From the NCBI GenBank assembly GCA_963989385.1, contig OZ022499.1:47667757-47731756 (forward strand): DNA of 64,000 nt, read 5' to 3'. The notes beneath the pieces are model-generated. The model did not search any database, was not told where the DNA came from, and saw nothing but the letters and a program-made list of their open reading frames with translations. The position numbers and the translations under genes are program-made. Shown piece after piece: positions 34,563 through 45,849 of the stretch. How positions within the stretch are numbered: position 1 is the first letter of the stretch; the number at the start of each line of letters is the position of its first letter. The stretch is from Ctena decussata (lineage: Eukaryota; Mollusca; Bivalvia; Lucinida; Lucinidae).

Positions 34563-35106
34563 TTAAAGGTAGGTTCCTGGACTAGTGATAACAATTATGT
34601 CCACAAAATAATTTCGTCTTTTTCTGAGCAGTATTGAATTCTCTTATTTTTCTGAATTTGTTGCTACTGAGAAACTCATCAGATGTTGAAGAAAATAGTT
34701 GTTTTCCCTTTAGGTTTATTTCCTTTTGTTGGAATTCCAGTTCTAAAAATAACTATGTTTATTATGTCTATAAGTGGGCGATTTCTGATGCCATTCTCCA
34801 AAGGTCAATTTTCCCTTGCCGTCAGCTCACCTAGAGGTCCTGGCATGGCGGATGGGTTAAAACTATCCCAAAATGCAATGCAGCATGACGTCAGCCACTT
34901 TATCTATTTTTGGCGCGAACTAAAAATAGCGCTAACTGGCGTGCGAAGCAGAGTTAGGAAATTCCTTGCAAAACAACTTTTCTAATACTTTTTTGATTTA
35001 CACTTTTAGTGACTTATTCATTCCCTTTTATAAGTGCTTTCCAACAACTTGGATGAACGATCATCAAAATTATGATGCATTCCAAAGTCCAGGAACATAC
35101 CTTTAA
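34563..35106. mobile_element. TTAA-flanked non-autonomous DNA transposon (536 bp)
   Basis: TTAA at 34563-34566 precedes AGGTAGGTTCCTGGACT. The right end, reverse-complemented, is AGGTATGTTCCTGGACT followed by TTAA (35103-35106). TIRs differ by one base in 17. The interior includes two overlapping small frames (34634-34834 and 34683-34985, up to 100 codons) without transposase motifs. TTAA duplication is characteristic of piggyBac-like transposition. Confidence 0.85.
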
Positions 35107-36383
35107 ATAATGGACTTTTCATAAGATAAACTATTAAAAAATAAACTCGACACCCCTGAATTGGTCCTGGACCTGTCCAAAGAGCCAGGTAGAAGATCCC
35201 ACTTGTCATAAATGAGTCAAAAAATAAATAAAATTTAACTTTAATACAATTTTAAGGGATGGAAGGACAAATGGATCAACAGACAGGTGAATGGACAAAG
35301 TATATGTATTCCCTTCAACAGGGTATAACTACTGACTTAACCATTTTAATTACATGCAGTTGTAACTTGTATGTAACTTTAAAACCCCTAAGTGTACTTC
35401 TATCTTAATCTGGTCAGGCCTGGATTTGGATGGTATTAAAGTGCACTTGTCCTTGATAAAGTACTATGTAATACCCTTATATGATTTCCAAGTTTGAGTA
35501 ATTGAACTATCAATTTCATCACTAATGGTGTGTTATCAACTACTTCAGAAAACAAAAATAAATGTCAGTCAAGATCCTTAGCTGGTCACATCTCCAAGAG
35601 TTGAAAGGCAATCAACAATTTTGAAAAAAAAAAATATATATATGAATTTTCAGATTTACCACAAGTTTATTCTTTCATCTTTGCTGTCCTCAGTTCTCTA
35701 AGCACAATTTAGGACAATTTACAAGTAATTATATTCCTAATGGCTGGAGAAAACCCAAACAGTACAGACTACACACCCTCAGAGGCTAATCAAACTGCTG
35801 CTTTGGTCTGATCTTAGTCTACAATCTTAACTCAGACATTAATGTACATGCAATAGATTAATAAGCTAATTGTAATCTAAATTTGAGTTTTATGGTCCCA
35901 TTAATGATTATGCTTTACTATGTATAGCCCATTTCGCAAATGCTTTTGAAAGTTACCTTAATAACGTTGATTACTTAAACTGAAATGATAAGAATCTGGC
36001 ATTGAGTCGAATACACATGTCATATTCATGTAATTAAAGCAGATAATAATCAAATTTCCTGAATCAACAAACTTATAGTGTAACAAAGATTTGGTCCAAT
36101 TTTTGTAAGGATTTGTAGCACAGGACAGCTCTGACTGAAACATTGTTGCAAACAGTCACCACTTTCCGCACCATCTGTAGCATTTCTCCCTGGGTCATGT
36201 CAAGAAAATTTCATTTGGTTCAAGTTTGGCTGCTATTCCTTCAAGCTTTGTCCATTATTCAAACTTGATATTACCGAAAACTCCTTGCGCCAAATATAAA
36301 AGATCAAAATGGGCTATGTTGGGCAAAATACAAAAACAGATCAAAATGAGCTATTGTTTATCTCTTGCAAGGGCTGTTATGAA
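35107..36383. other. No gene recognised
   Basis: A fragment of the shared MITE palindrome occurs at about 35757-35845 ('aaacagtacagactacacacc...tctgatcttagtctacaatct'). Otherwise nothing identified. Confidence 0.5.
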
Positions 36384-36492
36384 TTATCCCAATGTGCTTA
36401 AATATTGGGACACCTAAAAACCATTAATTTTCCATTTGGGACAAATGGAAAATTAATGGTTTTAAGGTGTGCCAATACTTAAGCACTTAAGT
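36384..36492. repeat. Hairpin-forming palindrome
   Basis: A perfect 20-bp stem, AAACCATTAATTTTCCATTT (36418-36437) and its complement (36443-36462), closes on the 5-nt loop GGGAC. Outer arms are imperfect (ATATTGGGACACC/GGTGTGCCAATACTT). The outer arms resemble the termini of family C MITEs ('attgggac'). Confidence 0.88.
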
Positions 36493-37093
36493 TCAGGGTA
36501 ATAAGCTACAAACAATAAATCTTTTGCAGTCTCCACAGCACGGTTCATATGCACTGACTTCAAAACAGCTCATTATGGTCCACTATGATTATGCTGGTAC
36601 TTTTACATTTTTTTATATGGTATTAAACTAGTTTTGAACAGTCGTCACAGATTGCCCTGTTGTTTTTCATCATGACACAGAATGACAGCTGGATACAGAA
36701 TAATATTCTTAGCACAGAAGCACCTGAACCAACAGTGGACCTCAGATTAGGCAGCCTCCTTAGAATCAGCACACCAGTATTCAGGATTCCTCAGTTCCCC
36801 ATGTAGGAAGATTGGCTACATCTAGTTCCAATTTTTGGATAGTTACAGTCAGACAGCAACTACGTGTCCCAGTACTTGGGTATTTTTGGACACAAAGAAG
36901 TTCGGTCAAGTTTGAAAGGAAGAAATGATGAAATTCTCTGACAAAAGCAGGTGAAATATGATCGATTATCTATTGGATCAAATGTTATTTTACACAAAGA
37001 AAACTTTTTAAAATCTGCATAAAGAAATGATTGAAGCCCAACGAAATGTGCATTGAGGTGTCATAATATGAGGAAAAACCCAATTATTGGGTA
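36493..37093. other. No gene recognised
   Basis: AT-rich sequence with nothing identifiable. Confidence 0.5.
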
Positions 37094-37095
37094 TA

Positions 37096-37313
37096 CCTTA
37101 AAAATTCTAAGTATTGGGACCAGTAGGTCTGAGTGAACAGTGCAGACCCAGATCAGACAGCTCCCACAAGGAGCAGTCTGATCAGGTTCAACACTGTCTG
37201 CCATTCCATCTGCGTCTTTTGGACGCACTACTACATTATAAAACCAAACTGTTCCAGTTTTATGACAAGTACCGCAATTATTTGAGATGTCCCAATCTTT
37301 ACATTTTTTATGG
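37096..37313. mobile_element. TA-flanked MITE, family C
   Basis: TA (37094-37095) then CCTTAAAAATTCTAAGTATT GGGAC; the right end mirrors it (GTCCCAATCTTTACATTTTT TATGG) followed by TA (37314-37315). Internal palindrome 'aacagtgcagacccagatcagac...gtctgatcaggttcaacactgt'. 218 bp. Other members: 57073-57295, part of 49707-49815, 57411-57597. Confidence 0.87.
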
Positions 37314-37315
37314 TA

Positions 37316-38259
37316 CTGCAATAGGACTATATTATGTGGATCATGTAAACTAATAATAGCTTTAGCGGAAGACAGATGAACAATACCTCCACGTGATGCT
37401 AGAGGGGCAGCGCCACATGGCAGCCGACACCTTCAGGAGTTCAGGGAGAATTCTGGTTCAAACCTTTGAGTTCCCTGGTGTGTTCTGTACATTTAAATTT
37501 CTCCTTCAGCTCAAAGTTATAGAAAAGTCAGTCATTTTAGGGCGACTTTTTTCTCATAAACTGTCCCCACTCCCTCTAGGCTGGGCCCCGTCTTCAAATT
37601 CTAACACCATCTGTCCATACAGGATGTTTTATAGAACAACTAGGAGCTGTGCCAGCCATGCATACGACAATGGGAAAACTGAATGATGCCTAAAAACAGT
37701 GGATAGACCTCTACTGCATGCATTTTTGCTTTAAGAAACCTCTAAACTGAATTTAAAAGGGACTAATTTTTCTCCTAAAACTTTTAATCCTTTTTTCAAA
37801 AATGCTCTTCATGTAAAATTTATCAGCTTCAAACTTTTAATGACCTTTTTTTTACATTTAATATACTGAAAATATTCTGAGATATCACAATGTAATAAAT
37901 TTCCATGATCAACAAAGCATTAAGTATCGCATTTTCAAGACATAAAATTTTGTAATAAAAACAAGGTGACAATTTTTTGTATGTAATCTGAAACACTGTC
38001 ACTGTATAATAGTCAGGCTTATTCTATATCACTATCAATCTGCCAAAACACATAAAATTACTTATTTTGCAAAATAAAGTCAAATACATCAACAACTTCT
38101 CCCAAATCTGTCATGTTTTTTATATATAATTACCTAAGGTTTTAAAAAAAATCAAAATATTCTACCTCAATGAAGATCTTGGATCTTTAAGGTAGAAATC
38201 AACATGTGATTTAATGATGATGTTTGACCCGACAGCATATATGATTCGATTTTATTACC
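37316..38259. other. No confirmed gene; one relatively GC-rich segment
   Basis: 37380-37690 is noticeably richer in G+C than its surroundings and holds a 97-codon plus-strand frame (37393-37686). I recognise no domain and see no clear splice sites pairing with it. It could be an exon of an unknown gene or part of an unrecognised transposon. The rest is AT-rich. Confidence 0.35.
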
Positions 38260-38260
38260 A

Positions 38261-38511
38261 GGGCCCAGGTTCACAATGATTCTTAACTTAACTTTAAGGT
38301 GGAAAATTTCACACTAAGAAAGTCTATATTCAAATCATATAATTTAAAAAGTTCTGCAGTTTTTGAGTGATCCTGCTGACAATTGCCATGGAAATATATA
38401 GTATGAGAGAAATATCAAATATATAGTTTTTGTAAGTTTTTTATTTAAACATGAAATTTTAGACCTTAACTTTAAGATTGTTAAAGGAATGATTGTGAAC
38501 CTGAGCCCAGG
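38261..38511. mobile_element. MITE with TIR ccCAGGTTCACAATgATTCTT
   Basis: Left GGGCCCAGGTTCACAATGATTC, right end reverse-complemented GGGCTCAGGTTCACAATCATTC. Both ends continue with TTAACTTTAA-type blocks. About 250 bp, AT-rich interior, no coding capacity. The start resembles the GGGCCCAG terminus of 6854-7140, but the next bases differ, so it is a separate family. Confidence 0.82.
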
Positions 38512-39151
38512 TCTGAATTCAGATTTATAAAATTTCTCCATGAAAACTTATATTGGAATGGAAAGATAATTTCACCCATAAAATTTTGGCTTAAAAGTCA
38601 TAAAATGCAGCAGCATCATGTAGTTAATAAAATGGATGAAGCATGGCATTTTCGAACTAACCAGTACGCTTTTGGCAGGTAAATTAATCTGTCAATACCT
38701 GCCAGTATTCTATTAAAACAAACAATCTTTTGAAACAGCTCTGAATATCTGCATATCAAGACCTACATGAGTCCTGGATCAATGCCACCCCAAACATTCT
38801 GAACAATAGACTGTTCCACTACATCACTCTGTTTATCTCGAATTAATTAACCTTACAATCTGACAAGATTTTTCACAATTTTAAAAACATAGGTCATAGA
38901 AATTAGAATGAATAATGAATAAGTGCATTGTTTTAAACATCACCTGTGCTCAAAGATGCCCTAAACAAGAATAAAAAACACATCTGTTTTCCCTAAATCA
39001 TACCGGTAATCATAAAGCATTCAACTGAATATTGTCTCCAATCTGGTTGACAGTTCTAAACGATGACTGTGAGAATTTCACACTTCAACTTCAGGTTTAC
39101 ATCTCATTTATTTCATTGCTGTTATTTATTTATTTTTCCTATTATTTAACC
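38512..39151. other. No gene recognised
   Basis: AT-rich sequence; nothing identifiable. Confidence 0.5.
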
Positions 39152-39153
39152 TA

Positions 39154-39480
39154 CCATATTCGACCCAATTAGTGCACATGCCCCTACAAGGGCATATTAT
39201 GGTAATTTCTGAGGCATATTCATAAGAGCACATATAAATTTACTGATTTATTCCTTTGTTTGCTAGTTTAGAAGAGCTCAAAAATGCTTCAGAATCTTTC
39301 ATTTTCCTTGTAAAACTTCTCTATTCTTCTATGACCATAAACGGCTCTTCTTCTTTGTTTAAACTTCAAATTTGTTTCCTTCTATAAATAGTAAGTCATT
39401 TAAATGTGTGCTTACAAGAAAGAAAAATCAGTATTTATCGCAGTTTTGAAAAAGATAAGCGCTGAAAGGGTCGATTACGG
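39154..39480. mobile_element. TA-flanked MITE (TIR CCATATTCGACCC)
   Basis: TA (39152-39153) then CCATATTCGACCCAATTAGT. The right end, reverse-complemented, is CCGTAATCGACCCTTTCAGC, followed by TA (39481-39482). Inside there is 'gcacatgcccctacaagggcatatta'. 327 bp, non-coding. Confidence 0.8.
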
Positions 39481-39482
39481 TA

Positions 39483-40440
39483 GTTCAAATCAAAAGTGCT
39501 CCACACTAAGAGCTGTTGGGTGAACTGCAAAAATTAAATTATTGGGTCCTTTGACAGAACTTTTGACCAAACTTCTTATAATTCCATGTGGTACCATATT
39601 ATCATTAAGTCCTTAATATAGTTCTAAGTACTTGGAGGGTAATGTGCTAAATATTGGGACACTTTACACTATTACTGTAAAATCTGTACTTATGTATCTT
39701 AAAGTTGAAACAATTCAAATCCCTCAGAGTGTCAAAAGTTGTGCTGGAAAACCATGGAGCTAACTGATTTGTGTCTACACATTTGTTCAGGAACTCTTGT
39801 CCCAACTCATAGTTCAATTATTAGTTACTTTATTGGCATTATCTTGTATCTCTTTATCCAGCATTTTAATGCTTTTCTTTTTAGTTTATATACTACATAA
39901 AAGTAACAAAAATAAGTTACAACCATTCTCTAATGTATCCACTTTAGTCACATGTACATAAATCTAATAAAGCTATCATTTACAATATATGCAACCTTTT
40001 GGAAAATGCATATGGAAAACAGATACAAATTTTAATCTGACCTCATTATTATCAAAATCTTGCATTGCCAGAACATACAAATTCATCAAATTTTTCACCA
40101 CAGCAAGTTTGATCAAAATAGAGTTCCAAGGTTCAGCTGAGCCTTTTGCAAATTTATGTTTTATTTAAGTACAACACATGCTAATCCTATAAGTACAACA
40201 AAAAAAAAAACAGACATCCTTTGATCATACATTAGTCAGCATCAAAGACTGAACATGTCTACACATCCACACAGTCTGGTAAGAGCACACACAATCTACA
40301 GCAGGGATAAAGACAAACAGAGGCCCAGTTGCCCATGGCCCCTAAATTTTGGGCATTTCATCCTGGAGTTTTGGGAGAAAACAATTATATCCTTAATGTA
40401 AAATTCCAGTTATTGGCAGCCTGAACAACAAGTCTTAACC
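39483..40440. other. No gene recognised
   Basis: A fragment 'gtgctaaatattgggacac' near 39650 resembles a family C end. Nothing else identified. Confidence 0.5.
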
Positions 40441-40655
40441 CCTGTTAATCCTTAAAGCGCCAAAAATTAAAATTGTTAAATTGGCAGTGTAGATCCAGAT
40501 GAGGTGGCTCATAATGAGCCACCTCATCTGAATCTACACTGTTTGTCCTCTAGTGTTCGAATTCTCAATATGATATCGCTTGGACGAAACATTTCTTGAA
40601 ATTCTGCAGACATAAATTTTGTCGTCTGCTTTTTGGCGCATTAAGGGTTAACAGG
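40441..40655. mobile_element. MITE family D (TIR CCTGTTAAtCCTTAAaGCGC)
   Basis: Left CCTGTTAATCCTTAAAGCGC-CAAAAA, right end reverse-complemented CCTGTTAACCCTTAATGCGC-CAAAAA. The internal palindrome GTGTAGATCCAGATGAGG-TGGCTCA is mirrored around TAA. It contains TTCGAATTCTCAATATGATAT, seen also in the copies at 28655, 31840 and 54590. 215 bp. Confidence 0.88.
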
Positions 40656-41459
40656 CTCTGTGGTTGAATTTAAACTGCACACTCTGATACACTGAAAGGC
40701 TGGCTGCAAATGTGTTTACAACCTTTTTTAATTGTTGAATTCACACCATTATCAGTTTTAGCTAAATTAAGTTCAAGTTCCTGTTTTTCTGTGTACAGCT
40801 ATGTAGTTTTTGTTACCATGAAATACAGGTGTCAAATCCTATCAAAAATGGTGCCATTTTCTGCACAATTTTTCTGTGGAGTCTTTTATCAGTTTTTTTT
40901 TTTTTTTTTTTTTTGCATGTTTATATTTTTTGCTGCTGAAGTGAAAAATAGAAGGCACTATTATTTCCCAATTTTAGCAGAGGTTAAATCATTGTATTTA
41001 CAAAAGAAAGGACAAACAGTCGTATTAATGAATTACAATTTAATAATCAAGTTTTTAATTTTACGATCCATGCTTTAGTAACTGCATCATGGTAAATGAT
41101 GCAGGCTGTGTTCAAACAGGTACTTAGCAGCTAGTAGGATCTGGGTTTACTCAGGTACTTAAGGGTACTGCAAAACAGAACTTATTCAACACAAAATATC
41201 TGTATAGTAAATTGCATAGGCGAGAAGCATAACATGAAATCAACCAATAGTGAACAACTATTAACTATTTTGCATATATTCAACAATGCCTGTCTTTAAA
41301 GGAAACCAACATTCAAACATTTGATATCTGCCAGTCTGAAATCAACGGAACCTCCTGATGAGTATATAGGTCTCCCATACCCTAGTGGCCATAGGGGCAA
41401 TGTGGGGTTTCTTGGGCATACCATATAAATGGTGAAGCCCTTCCCTCTCCTTTCACTGC
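40656..41459. other. No gene recognised
   Basis: Contains a poly-T run at about 40890-40912. The 122-codon plus frame at 40710-41078 reads through that run and has no domain, so I do not call it a gene. Confidence 0.5.
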
Positions 41460-41640
41460 CTTATGCTTACCCGAATACCGAATTCAAAAAAGGTACCCCT
41501 TTACTGCTCAGAGAGTTTACAATTGCCTGCAGGCCCAAAACAGAGTCAAACCCACAATCTTCTGCACCATAACCAAGCATATCTAACCACTTAACCAAGG
41601 AGCCTCTCTGAGGCTGTAGGCATTGATAAAACAAAATATC
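41460..41640 (-). mobile_element. Degenerate tRNA-derived SINE
   Basis: On the minus strand a tRNA-like head starts near 41612: A box TGGTTAAGTGGTTAG (41583-41597) and B box GGGTTTGACTC (41543-41553). The B box has lost the usual TTCGA core, so internal promoter activity is doubtful. The 3' end and target duplication are not clear. The minus frame over it is incidental. Confidence 0.55.
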
Positions 41641-42937
41641 TGACGGTCCTGACCCGGCATGTAGGTTTGAGACAAACAAGGGTGTGACGTACTTGACGTA
41701 TACTGATGCCTTCAAGCATTCATTTTTCCATATGCCATTCCTCTGTGGAATGGTCTTCCTGCCTCTGTGCTCATCTAAATCCCATATCAGAAGTATCACA
41801 CCTCTGATATGGTTCTCGTAAATATTTAGTATGACCTATCCATTTTTTTTTATCAACAGTTCAACTGATGCTGAATTTAGCACCACACACAATGATATAA
41901 TGATCAGACTTGACCAAGTTGTCAGATGAAGATAGAGAGACACTATGGATGTATGCCTCAGTCATGTACAAATGTTAAGGGATGATCTGATGATAATCAG
42001 AAACTTGTATCAATCTCTAATTTGGATTAGAGCTATCCTTGTCAGCAACACCACAATTTCCATGCAAGTCCTGATAAAATGAATTAGTAAGGGTGAAAAA
42101 AAAAAAAAACTATGCAGGCTAGATGCAAACCGAAAGTAGGATCCTTTGTTTTGTTGTTTGTAGGATCCTGCAAAATTCTACATCTGTCATTGACAGAGAA
42201 TGTTACTCTTCAACAAAAAACATTACTCTTCAACAAAAAACAATCAACTGTCATGCTTTTAACTACTAAATTCAGCAAAATACTGTCAGCTTCTTCAAAA
42301 CTGCAGTTCTACCATGTGGTTAGAAGCAAAGAGAAAACAGACCTTCACGTGATAAGGGAAATAACTTCCTTTCACTGATGTCGACACATCACTGATGAGC
42401 AGATGAAATTTGAAATGTTTAAATTCGAACAATCGAACATAGATTTGTGGTTTGAGTGATTCAATCATACAAAACATTGCAATGTCTTTTAAATTTAATT
42501 CTGCATAGTTTCGATGAAGGACTATAATCAGTTCATTCACCTCAACAATACCCTCTTGAAATCACTCCATAGCATTTCGCAATGGCTCATCTCATTATCC
42601 GGTTTTCGTTTAATCAAATATTTCAGGAAAAAGTGCACTGCAAAAAGCTAACAACCTTACCTTTAGATAGAGAAAGTCTCTTTCAAATGCAGAGTCTCAA
42701 TAAATCTTCCTTGAACCCGATTGTAGACTTTTGGAAATTAATTTTCTGCACAAGTTACAAAACGCACATGACGTTTCTCTCTACGGGAAGTGGCCAACCG
42801 GTGAAACGCTGAAAACAAGTAGGAGCTTTACAAAATATTAGGAAAACGGAAAGAATTAAGGTCTGGGTTCCATAAACACTTACGTTTCACAGGAAAAAAA
42901 AATAAAGTGATTATTAATGATTATTAAAGTTTTTCAC
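41641..42937. other. No gene recognised
   Basis: Includes a short duplication (ACTCTTCAACAAAAAACA at about 42207-42240) and a poly-A run near 42099-42110. The short frames here have no recognisable content. Confidence 0.5.
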
Positions 42938-42953
42938 GTGTGTGTGTGTGTGT

Positions 42954-42985
<32 letters not shown>
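42938..42985. repeat. (TG)n microsatellite
   Basis: About 24 TG units with one TATG interruption. Confidence 0.97.
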
Positions 42986-43261
42986 TTCTAATCATTTTAA
43001 TTCTATCAATTTTACACTTTTGCAGACACATCTCGTTGAGAATTTGAAAAGCAGACGGATTTCTATATTCCGAGTCCGGAACCAAGCGGACAACTTGCGG
43101 CGTCGAAACAACGTCATATGGCGTCTCAACGACGTCGATATACGTTTTATTAATGTCTCCTGCTGGAATACGCTCAGGAAGATCCGGATGGGGATATATC
43201 CTACACTAATAATAAGTAAATTGTCTCATTATTCTATTACTACTTTTTATTAGTAGAGCTA

Positions 43262-43545
43262 TTCTTTCTTTCTTTCTTTCTTTCTTCGTATACTGCTACA
43301 CCCTCTCTCGAGGATTATGTGCAGGTGTACGATGTACACTCCAGTTTTGCAGGATGGACCTCCTTGTAACCATGTAACTACAGAAGGGATCTTTAACCTG
43401 CACAGGGGATGTCTCTCCCTGCACAGGGGGCCTCCAGTTAACGTCCCGATCCGAAGGACGGCACACTTTTTTTGAATGTCATCCCTGCAAATGACATTAA
43501 GGAAGCGTGTTCGGACACCGAAATTCAAACGCCGTTACATTACTA
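43262..43545 (-). mobile_element. SINE-like element with (GAAA)n tail
   Basis: On the minus strand the sequence ends at 43262-43286 in a GAAA microsatellite tail. Upstream (43458-43520) it has the same central domain as the SINE at 20985-21126 (GGTGTCCGAACACGCTTCCT...GTCATTTGCAGGGATG). Between them lies a 'ggatctttaacctgcacagg' segment repeated in part. No A or B box is visible at the 5' end, so it is probably 5'-truncated. Confidence 0.65.
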
Positions 43546-44290
43546 CTTGTGTATGAAATTTTATTGAAAATACAATTATTGATTTTGAGACAACATTTTA
43601 TTGTTGTTGTTGTTAAGCTTTTGTTTTTATTGATGACTGACTTCGTGACCCTCATTTAGAGCCCAAATATAGTAATTCATACCTGTTGCGTTCTTTTCAT
43701 GCTGGAGGTTCAATTCTTCCTTAACAAAGACTTCTTCGTGGTTGTCGTTTTATTTCAACTAGATCAAACGCCTGTAGACTGTTTTACAGAGTGGCAGCTG
43801 AGCTTGAGAACATCGGTTTTAAAGCATAGTTTTTGCCGCCAACATTTGGTAACAAGCTATTAACTGAGTTAAAAATCACGTTGTCATATCAATAAATATT
43901 ATCTGCACCAATAATGAGTCAAGGTCTGTGCAATAATAGGCCAATTTTATTGCAAACGAAGGTAACACAATTTGAAGACAGTTCTAATCATTACTATCAG
44001 TCGTAATTCACGTGAATGAAAGTTGGTTAACCTTTGTTCACTTAAAGTAACATATTTTACATACCTAAGATGAAGTTTTTAATGAATGAGAAATTCATAG
44101 TAAAGATTTATCATGTATCATCTATTTTTGTATTATTTTTGTATCGCACTCTCATTCGTACCATTTCCTCCAGGGTATCCAAATGTTTATGCGTGTTTCG
44201 CGCCTTTCAGAAAAAAAAACTTCTTGAATTCATGCCTTTTTATACATGAAAATAACCAAGATCTCGTGTCATCAGACGGCCTATCATAAG
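43546..44290. other. No gene recognised
   Basis: AT-rich sequence; a short (TTG)n tract near 43600. Nothing else identified. Confidence 0.5.
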
Positions 44291-44510
44291 GTGTATGGAT
44301 ACATCTTCATGTTCTTCAACCATTTTTAAAAAGGGAAACAACTTTTGTGAATTCCTCTTTGCTTCCCTGAACGACATAGCACTTCAAACATAGGATCTCC
44401 TCTTGAAGGAAAGAATTTGCTCCGAAAGGAGTTGATCCCGATTGAGAAGAAGGCAGAAATGAAAAAAAAAAGGCAGAATTGGTTTGCCTGAAAGTATACC
44501 GACTCGTCTT
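44291..44510. mobile_element. Foldback element of the GAAAGAATTTGCTC family
   Basis: Contains 'ttgcttccctgaacga', 'ctcctcttgaaggaaagaatttgctccg' and 'gttgatcccgattgagaag', matching the better preserved member at 59887-60107. The ends are 'gtgtatggatac' and 'gaaagtatacc'. Confidence 0.65.
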
Positions 44511-45265
44511 TACGCATCTACAAACTTCCCACGCTCATATGCACTTATACAATATGATCGGAGCATATGCAGCTGGTACAGACTCCATGTAACCTGTAAA
44601 TATATACAGTCTCTGACCATACTGCACGTTTTGTTTATTATTTATTATTATTCTTTTTTTATTTATAGTCAACTATTTGTTGATACCTTGCATTATTGTT
44701 TCATCTCCAACTAGCAAAGGGTAGTCAAGTAACCGATCTGTTGGCAATCCTTGGGAGTAATATATGATGCTGCATTTCAAGAATTCAATGAAATCGGCCC
44801 AGTCGCAGTATGTCTTATTCTCTTCTTAGATATCTTAAATGTCAACAAGGAAAGTGCTCGCTGTTAGCTTTTCAAGTAATATGCCAAGAACTGAAGGCAG
44901 CTGCAAATCTTTTTCTGTTTTTGCACAAGTTAAGTGTAATCTAAGACTATTATTTTATTTCCTCATTCTTTAATCTTTAAACCGTCTTTGCAAATAATGC
45001 TCAGAACACATATGATCAGAGGCTACACTGTGGGCCTTTCACTTTTCTCTCTGTAGCAGTCCTACGTATAAGTAAATTATCATTAATGTAAAATCAACAG
45101 GATAAAAGTTAAACAACCCTCCCAGTAGACCCGCGACGTTAATGATGTACCCACGCCCATTTATTCAACCTCATGTGTCCTTGTCACTGACGGCGATACG
45201 GTGCGTCAACATTCTGAACTTACTGGGTTCTCTTGGTCCAAGAACGGACGGACCAACAGAAAACT
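44511..45265. other. No gene recognised
   Basis: AT-rich with nothing identifiable. Confidence 0.45.
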
Positions 45266-45266
45266 A

Positions 45267-45425
45267 AAAAAAAAAAAAAAAAAAAAAGAAAGAAATAAGT
45301 GAAACGAGTACAGGAAATCGATAAAAGTTTCAGCCAAATATTGGAGACAAACAGGATCGAACCCATGACCGATGTTTAACAGGCAAGTAGCTTAATTAAC
45401 CATTACACCACGGGCGTTTCTGCAG
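45267..45425 (-). mobile_element. tRNA-like SINE remnant, Asn-like anticodon loop
   Basis: Minus-strand A box TGGTGTAATGGTTAA (45396-45410) and B box GGGTTCGATCC (45354-45364). Between them an anticodon-loop-like CTGTTAA (around 45374-45380) would read GTT. The T stem pairs poorly, so it is not a functional tRNA. An A-rich run lies at 45267-45290 on the plus strand. Confidence 0.55.
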
Positions 45426-45849
45426 ACAGAAAAAGTAAATGGGACGGGCGCTCAGACTTCAAGCGGAAAAACATAGTTCCCGCAGTATATATAATTATAA
45501 TTTTACAAATTATACAGTAATTATGATCTGATTCTACACTGTTAAGTCAACCATGTCTCAAAATTTAAAGTCATTGATACAGTTTATACGTTTTAGGAGG
45601 TCTGATCTGGATCCACAATCTTTTACATGATGTGAGTCTAACTGGAGTGTAGATGGAGTCTCTTCCACGAAGTCGAGGTGGAGCACTGGAAATCTACTAA
45701 ATATACTTGAACGTCACTCACTCAATGCTTCCTTGAGCGTCACTCTGGAGTATATGAGTCGAGCTGTGTTTGTGAATATAGTGTTTTCGCTCTATATAGT
45801 TCCTTATGAGATGTTGCTTGGACGCTTCTTGTAATAAAACCTTTTCCCC
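45426..45849. other. No gene recognised
   Basis: Directly downstream of the mariner relic on its coding strand. The C-terminal third of a mariner transposase, with the last catalytic acidic residue, should lie here but is not recognisable. A fragment like the MITE palindrome ('ggtctgatctggatccaca') is at about 45598. Confidence 0.5.

Noticed and set aside
34683..34985. 100-codon membrane-protein gene
   Set aside because: The frame is inside a TTAA-flanked non-coding element; the hydrophobic start is AT-rich translation and no family is recognisable.
41985..42015. Second hammerhead candidate (CTGATGA ... GAAAC)
   Set aside because: Only six bases separate the two boxes, so no stem II can form, and no stem I or III is visible.
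45340..45425. Functional tRNA-Asn gene
   Set aside because: A GTT-like anticodon loop is present, but the T stem has several mismatches and the acceptor ends do not pair convincingly.
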